Origin: Lysobacteraceae bacterium
Lineage (GTDB): Bacteria > Pseudomonadota > Gammaproteobacteria > Steroidobacterales > Steroidobacteraceae
Assembly: GCA_012516015.1 (NCBI GenBank)
Contig: JAAYXG010000250.1
Span: 1-10,088, forward strand
Length of the DNA stretch: 10,088 nucleotides
Reading direction: 5' to 3'
Positions 7,093 through 10,088 of the stretch are shown piece by piece; positions within the stretch are counted from its first letter, which is position 1; every line of letters begins with the position of its first letter. The position numbers and the translations under genes are program-made. The notes below the pieces were generated by a model, which saw only the letters and a list, made by a program, of their open reading frames with translations, was not told the DNA's origin and searched no databases.

Positions 7093-7220
7093 ACGGTTCG
7101 CGGTTAGCGGTTAGTCTTGATAGCGCGCGCACGGGACCCATGTGCGATTATTGGGTCGGAGAGAGCCTCACGCGCGCATTTCGGCGTGCACTCTAGCCGC
7201 CAACCGCTACCGCTAACCGC
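7093..7220. repeat. Palindromic element with heptamer arms in the divergent gap
   Basis: The left arm holds three 7-base units (ACGGTTC, GCGGTTA, GCGGTTA; 7093-7113). The right arm holds their inverse (TAGCCGC, CAACCGC, the 6-base TACCGC, TAACCGC; 7194-7220). Nested inside are GCGCGCG/CGCGCGC (7123-7129 and 7171-7177) and GACCCA/TGGGTC (7135-7140 and 7152-7157), so almost the whole 128 bases can fold into one long interrupted hairpin. It fills the gap between the MATE and thiolase starts, and promoters for both must lie within or beside it. I could not identify clear ones. Confidence 0.65.
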
Positions 7221-7234
7221 TTTTAGGAAATCCC

Positions 7235-8512
7235 ATGCTCGTAGGATCCAGTGTACGTCGAGTCGCGATCATCGGTGGAGTGCGAATCCCCTTCGCACGT
7301 GCGATGGGCGCATATGCGCAGGCCAGCAATCAGCAGATGCTCACCGCGACGTTCAAAGCGCTCGTCGAGCGCTTCGGCTTGCGCGGCGAACGGCTCGGCG
7401 ACGTCGGCGGCGGCGCCGTGCTCAAGCATTCGCGCGACTTCAATCTCGTACGCGAAGCGGTGCTCGACAGCGGCTTGGATGCGCACACGCCTGCTTTCGA
7501 CCTGCAGCGCGCGTGCGGCACGAGCCTCGATACCGCGATCACGATCGGCCTCAAGATCGCGGTCGGCCAAATCGATTCCGGCATCGCAGGCGGTGTGGAT
7601 ACCGCGAGCGACGTACCGATCGTCTATCCGGATGCGTATCGGCAACTGCTGTTGCGAAGCGCGCGCGGCAAATCGCTCGGTGAAAAGATCAAACCATGGC
7701 TGGGCCTGCGGCCGAGCCATTTTAAACCCGGCTTTCCTGTGGTCGTCGAGCCGCGAACGAGCTTGTCGATGGGCCAAAGCTGCGAGCGGATGGCACAGCA
7801 ATGGCAGATCGCGCGTGAAGAGCAGGATCAACTCGCTTACGAGAGCCATCGCAAGGCGGCCGCCGCATACGATGAGGGCTTCTACGACGATCTCGTCGTC
7901 GAATTCCAAGGACTGAAGCAGGACAACAACATTCGGCGCGACACGACGCCCGAGAAACTCGCCAAGCTCAAGCCTTCGTTCCATCCGCAAGGCACGCTAA
8001 CCGCGGGCAACTCGACGCCGATGACCGACGGCGCTGCGGCTGTCTTGCTCGCGAGCGAAGAGTGGGCCCGTGCGCGCAACTTGCCGATTCAGGCGTATCT
8101 CACGTACGGCAAATTTGCCGCCGTGGATTTCGTCAATGGCGAGGGCCTGCTCATGGCGCCGGCGTACGCGGTTCCGCGCATGCTTGCGGATGCCGGGCTG
8201 ACGCTACAGGACTTCGATTTCTACGAGATCCACGAGGCCTTCGAAGCACAGGTGCTGTGCACGCTCAAAGCGTGGGAATCGCCGGAGTTCTGCCGCGAGC
8301 GATTGGGTCTCGATCGGCCGCTCGGATCGATCGATCGCAGCAAGCTCAATGTGAAAGGCGGCAGCGTCGCGATCGGCCATCCGTTTGCGGCCACGGGTGC
8401 GCGTATCGTCGCGACGCTCGCGAAGCTGCTGGCTCAAAAGGGAAGCGGACGGGGCCTCATTTCGGTATGCACTGCCGGCGGCATGGGCGTCACCGCGATT
8501 CTCGAACGGTAA
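7235..8512 (+). CDS. Acetyl-CoA C-acetyltransferase (FadI-related thiolase)
   Basis: A 425-residue thiolase-superfamily enzyme that condenses two acetyl-CoA, or cleaves 3-ketoacyl-CoA with free CoA. The active site is complete: nucleophile Cys94 in QRACGTSLDTA, His333 in YEIHEAFEAQVL (the HEAF form found in FadI and trifunctional-protein thiolases rather than NEAF), His382 in GHPFAATGAR and Cys412 in VCTAGGMGV. Blocks such as AVLKHSRDFNLVRE (61-74), GIAGGVDTASD (117-127), NSTPMTDGAAAVLLASEEWA (259-278) and LLMAPAYAVPR (305-315) resemble a stand-alone FadI-like group that I recall from pseudomonads. The ATG at 7235 has AGGA six bases upstream. No FadJ-type hydratase/dehydrogenase or ketoreductase is adjacent, so whether it works in beta-oxidation or in synthesis is open. 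It is cytosolic and appears monocistronic. Confidence 0.93.
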   Translation: MLVGSSVRRVAIIGGVRIPFARAMGAYAQASNQQMLTATFKALVERFGLRGERLGDVGGGAVLKHSRDFNLVREAVLDSGLDAHTPAFDLQRACGTSLDTAITIGLKIAVGQIDSGIAGGVDTASDVPIVYPDAYRQLLLRSARGKSLGEKIKPWLGLRPSHFKPGFPVVVEPRTSLSMGQSCERMAQQWQIAREEQDQLAYESHRKAAAAYDEGFYDDLVVEFQGLKQDNNIRRDTTPEKLAKLKPSFHPQGTLTAGNSTPMTDGAAAVLLASEEWARARNLPIQAYLTYGKFAAVDFVNGEGLLMAPAYAVPRMLADAGLTLQDFDFYEIHEAFEAQVLCTLKAWESPEFCRERLGLDRPLGSIDRSKLNVKGGSVAIGHPFAATGARIVATLAKLLAQKGSGRGLISVCTAGGMGVTAILER

Positions 8513-8514
8513 AG

Positions 8515-8656
8515 CTCGTGACTTAAGATTGTGACTGGCGGATCGTAAGAAACGACCTGGACGGTGGCGCTTGACTCGTGGCGCGAAGAATCGGGAAGCG
8601 CCTCTTGCTACCCGCGAATCACGAGTCACGAGTCACAAAGACACGAGTCACAAAGA
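8515..8656. repeat. Heptamer-armed inverted repeat after the thiolase gene
   Basis: Starting two bases after the stop codon, CTCGTGACT (8515-8523) is complementary to AGTCACGAG (8624-8632), and TTGTGACT (8529-8536) to AGTCACAA (8631-8638 and again 8646-8653). The right arm is a tandem array with units GCGAATC, ACGAGTC, ACGAGTC (8614-8634). It overlaps a 14-base direct repeat with 15-base period (8628-8641 and 8643-8656). Inside are GGCGCTT/AAGCGCC (8566-8572 and 8596-8602) and an alternative pair GACTCGTG/CACGAGTC (8573-8580 and 8620-8627). It may end thiolase transcription, although no T-run follows on the plus strand. Confidence 0.6.
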
Positions 8657-8659
8657 AAA

Positions 8660-8827
8660 GCGGCCGGTATTGCTGGGTGCCAAAGGGTAACTTGCACCAA
8701 ACATTACCGGCCGCCTGTCCGGGCAGCTACCGGGGTAGGAGGCCCAGTAGCATGCCCCCTGTTCGGAGCCTCGCGATCCCGGGGAGGGGGCAGTAACGAA
8801 TCGCGAGTCCCGATCAGTTGGCACCCG
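8660..8827. ncRNA. Candidate structured RNA or palindromic element
   Basis: Three strong stem-loops follow one another. First, GCGGCCGGTA/TACCGGCCGC (8660-8669 and 8705-8714) encloses GGTGC/GCACC (8676-8680 and 8694-8698) and AAG/CTT. Second, GGGC/GCCC encloses CTAC-CGGG-GTAG (about 8721-8745). Third, TGCCCCCT/AGGGGGCA (8753-8760 and 8785-8792). In addition GGGTGCCAA (8675-8683) is a perfect complement of TTGGCACCC (8818-8826); this uses the same bases as the inner stem of the first hairpin, so the two folds exclude each other. On the minus strand the first hairpin is followed by TTTTCTTT, resembling an intrinsic terminator, so a minus-strand transcript ending here is possible. I matched it to no known RNA class, and no coding frame explains it. 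Confidence 0.4.
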
Positions 8828-9119
8828 AAGCAAGGTGTCGAACCAAATCAAAAGGCGTCCGTGCCTAGTGCATGCGCCGAGCCATTCGGTTCCTTGTGAG
8901 GGTCCATTAATCACACGCACGCGTGTCCTAACTCCTATAGCGACAAATCAGCCCGTTTTCCCTCACACCGGACACAAAGTAAAAGGCCCCACAGCCGGCA
9001 GCGGCAAGGTGTTGTGCCCTGGACACAGCGCGACTGCCGCTTCATTCGCGCATAGATCCTATGTAAGTTTTTGATTTTACTTGAGAATACGCCAATCTGA
9101 AGGACGCAGAATCGACATC
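8828..9119. other. Remainder of the spacer upstream of hemH
   Basis: No supportable gene. It holds minor inverted repeats: ACACG-CACG-CGTGT near 8913-8926, and GCGGCA/TGCCGC (9001-9006 and 9035-9040) enclosing GTGT/ACAC (9009-9012 and 9023-9026). The last 70 bases are AT-rich compared with everything around them and are the likely promoter area of hemH, containing the palindrome CATAG-ATC-CTATG (9051-9063). I found no -35/-10 pair with good spacing. AGGA at 9101-9104 is the nearest ribosome-binding-like sequence, 15 bases before the ATG. Confidence 0.4.
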
Positions 9120-10088
9120 ATGCGGCATCTCGGCGAGACTACCGGCCCCATTCCCCGCGACGAGCGTTCGATGCCTGCATACAGAGGCGAACCCGGCTAC
9201 GCGCACGACAGCAAAGAACGGCTCGGTGTCCTCATCGCGAACCTCGGCACGCCGGATAGCCCGGATACGGGCGCGGTGCGCCGTTTTCTTGCCGAATTCC
9301 TGGGCGATCCCCGCGTCATCGAGGCACCTCGGCTGTTGTGGCGCCTCGCGCTGCATGGAGTGATCCTGAGAGTTCGCCCGCGCCAGAGCAGCCATGCGTA
9401 CCGACAGATTTGGACGAACACCGGCTCGCCGCTTCTGACTCACACGCGCGAGCTTGCCGATGCACTGGGTGAACGGCTCGCAAGCCGAGGGGTAGTCGTC
9501 GCGGTCGGCATGACGTACGGGAATCCCTCGATCGCCGCCGCGCTCCGCGAGCTGCAATCGAAGGGCGCACGGCGGCTGCTCGTGCTGCCGCTTTATCCGC
9601 AATATTCCGGAACGACGACGGCTGCGGTCTTCGATCGCGTGACCGCCGAGCTACAGCGTTGGCGGTGGATTCCGGAGCTTAGATTCGTGACGAGCTATTC
9701 GCAGGAGCCGGAATACGTCCGCGCGATCGCGGCGAGCATCCGGGAGCATTGGCGCTCGCATGAGAGGACGCATGTGTTGTTCTCCTTTCACGGCGTACCG
9801 CGGCGCTATCTGCTCGCCGGCGATCCCTATCACTGCGAGTGCCAGCGGACGGCACGGACGGTCGCTCGGGAGCTCGAGCTGAGAGACGACGAATGGAGCA
9901 TCAGCTTCCAATCGCAGGTAGGGCGCGAGGAATGGCTAAAGCCATACACGGATCAGCTGCTGCTCAGCTACGCAAGGCAAGGACCGAAACGCATCACGGT
10001 CGTGTGCCCTGGATTCGCGACGGATTGTCTCGAAACGCTCGAAGAGATTGCGATTCGAAATCGCGCTGCGTTCCTCGAAAACGGCGGA
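9120..10088 (+). CDS. hemH: Ferrochelatase, C-terminus beyond window
   Basis: Inserts ferrous iron into protoporphyrin IX to give protohaem, the last step of the protoporphyrin-dependent pathway, in the cytosol or at the inner membrane. An uninterrupted frame of 323 codons runs off the right edge; bacterial ferrochelatases have about 320-370 residues, so only the tail is missing. Hallmarks: LGVLIANLGTPDSPDTGAV (35-53), LPLYPQYSGTTTAAVFD (156-172), FSFHGVPRRYL (221-231) with catalytic His224, YHCECQRTA (237-245), FQSQVGREEWLKPYTD (263-278) and CPGFATDCLETLEEI (296-310), where Glu305 matches human Glu343. I give the ATG at 9120. The in-frame ATG at 9171 (MPAYRGEPGYAHDS) gives a start more like other gammaproteobacterial HemH proteins and may be the true one, since the AGGA upstream of 9120 is 15 bases away. 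The gene has its own long upstream spacer and so probably its own promoter. Confidence 0.95.
   Translation, partial: MRHLGETTGPIPRDERSMPAYRGEPGYAHDSKERLGVLIANLGTPDSPDTGAVRRFLAEFLGDPRVIEAPRLLWRLALHGVILRVRPRQSSHAYRQIWTNTGSPLLTHTRELADALGERLASRGVVVAVGMTYGNPSIAAALRELQSKGARRLLVLPLYPQYSGTTTAAVFDRVTAELQRWRWIPELRFVTSYSQEPEYVRAIAASIREHWRSHERTHVLFSFHGVPRRYLLAGDPYHCECQRTARTVARELELRDDEWSISFQSQVGREEWLKPYTDQLLLSYARQGPKRITVVCPGFATDCLETLEEIAIRNRAAFLENGG

Noticed and set aside
8531..8555. GTGACTGGCG reminiscent of the 5' part of the ZTP (pfl) riboswitch
   Set aside because: The following GGGGAGCGAC-like segment and pseudoknot partner are absent, and the GTGACT is better explained as a unit of the heptamer repeat arm.
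8614..8656. CRISPR-like repeat array
   Set aside because: Units are 7 or 15 bases with no spacers of constant length and no cas genes in the window.
8660..8850. tmRNA, RNase P RNA, SRP RNA, 6S RNA, cobalamin or cyclic di-GMP-I riboswitch
   Set aside because: I looked on both strands for their conserved cores (tag-peptide frame, GAGGAAAGTCC, GGTCAGG..GGAAGCAGCC, the 6S central bubble, GCCACTG, GCAAAGCC) and found none.
9957..9962. Loss of an acidic residue in HemH, because the motif reads YTDQ instead of YTDE
   Set aside because: The catalytic glutamate corresponds to human Glu343, in the later LETLEEI block, and is present as Glu305.

Overview
The window is GC-rich, densely coded bacterial chromosome with strong G/C third-position bias. 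The gene set suggests a gammaproteobacterium: an E. coli-type single-domain glutamate-cysteine ligase, an MdtK/NorM-type efflux pump, a FadI-related thiolase of the kind seen in pseudomonads, and a ferrochelatase. Heptamer repeats at gene borders remind me of Xanthomonadales or Steroidobacterales, but that placement is inference. Nothing here is phage, plasmid, CRISPR or insertion sequence; this is core housekeeping DNA with unusual repeat-rich spacers.

Layout. 1-83: palindromic intergenic repeat cut by the left edge. 83-298 (-): a small unknown protein, then a 316-base spacer. 615-2552 (-): a two-gene operon with an Mpo1-like (DUF962) membrane protein followed 9 bases later by gshA. 2772-3635 (+): a membrane-anchored diguanylate cyclase with an intact GGEEF site and an RxxD inhibitory site. 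3716-5266 (+): an APC-family permease of the ethanolamine type, closed by a long hairpin. 5351-5701 (+): a secreted DUF2845 protein. It converges on 5733-7085 (-), a 12-helix MATE pump. Divergent from the pump, 7235-8512 (+) is an acetyl-CoA acetyltransferase. Then comes a 607-base spacer (8513-9119), the longest non-coding stretch, and the 5' part of hemH (9120 to the right edge).

Functionally the genes are largely independent: glutathione synthesis (gshA), second-messenger signalling (diguanylate cyclase), amine uptake (permease), drug or metabolite export (MATE), acyl-CoA metabolism (thiolase) and the last step of haem synthesis (hemH). No pathway operon is apparent beyond the Mpo1-like/gshA pair.

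The most unusual content is non-coding. Three gene borders (5693-5757, 7093-7220, 8515-8656) carry palindromic elements whose arms are built from 7-base tandem units, each locus with its own heptamer. At the first, the two converging genes both end in the same heptamer-derived codons (Asp-Gly-stop). Directly after the third lies a block of about 170 bases (8660-8827) with three perfect stem-loops and a 9-base long-range complement that competes with one of them. It looks like a structured RNA or a mobile palindromic element and matches no RNA family I could recognise.
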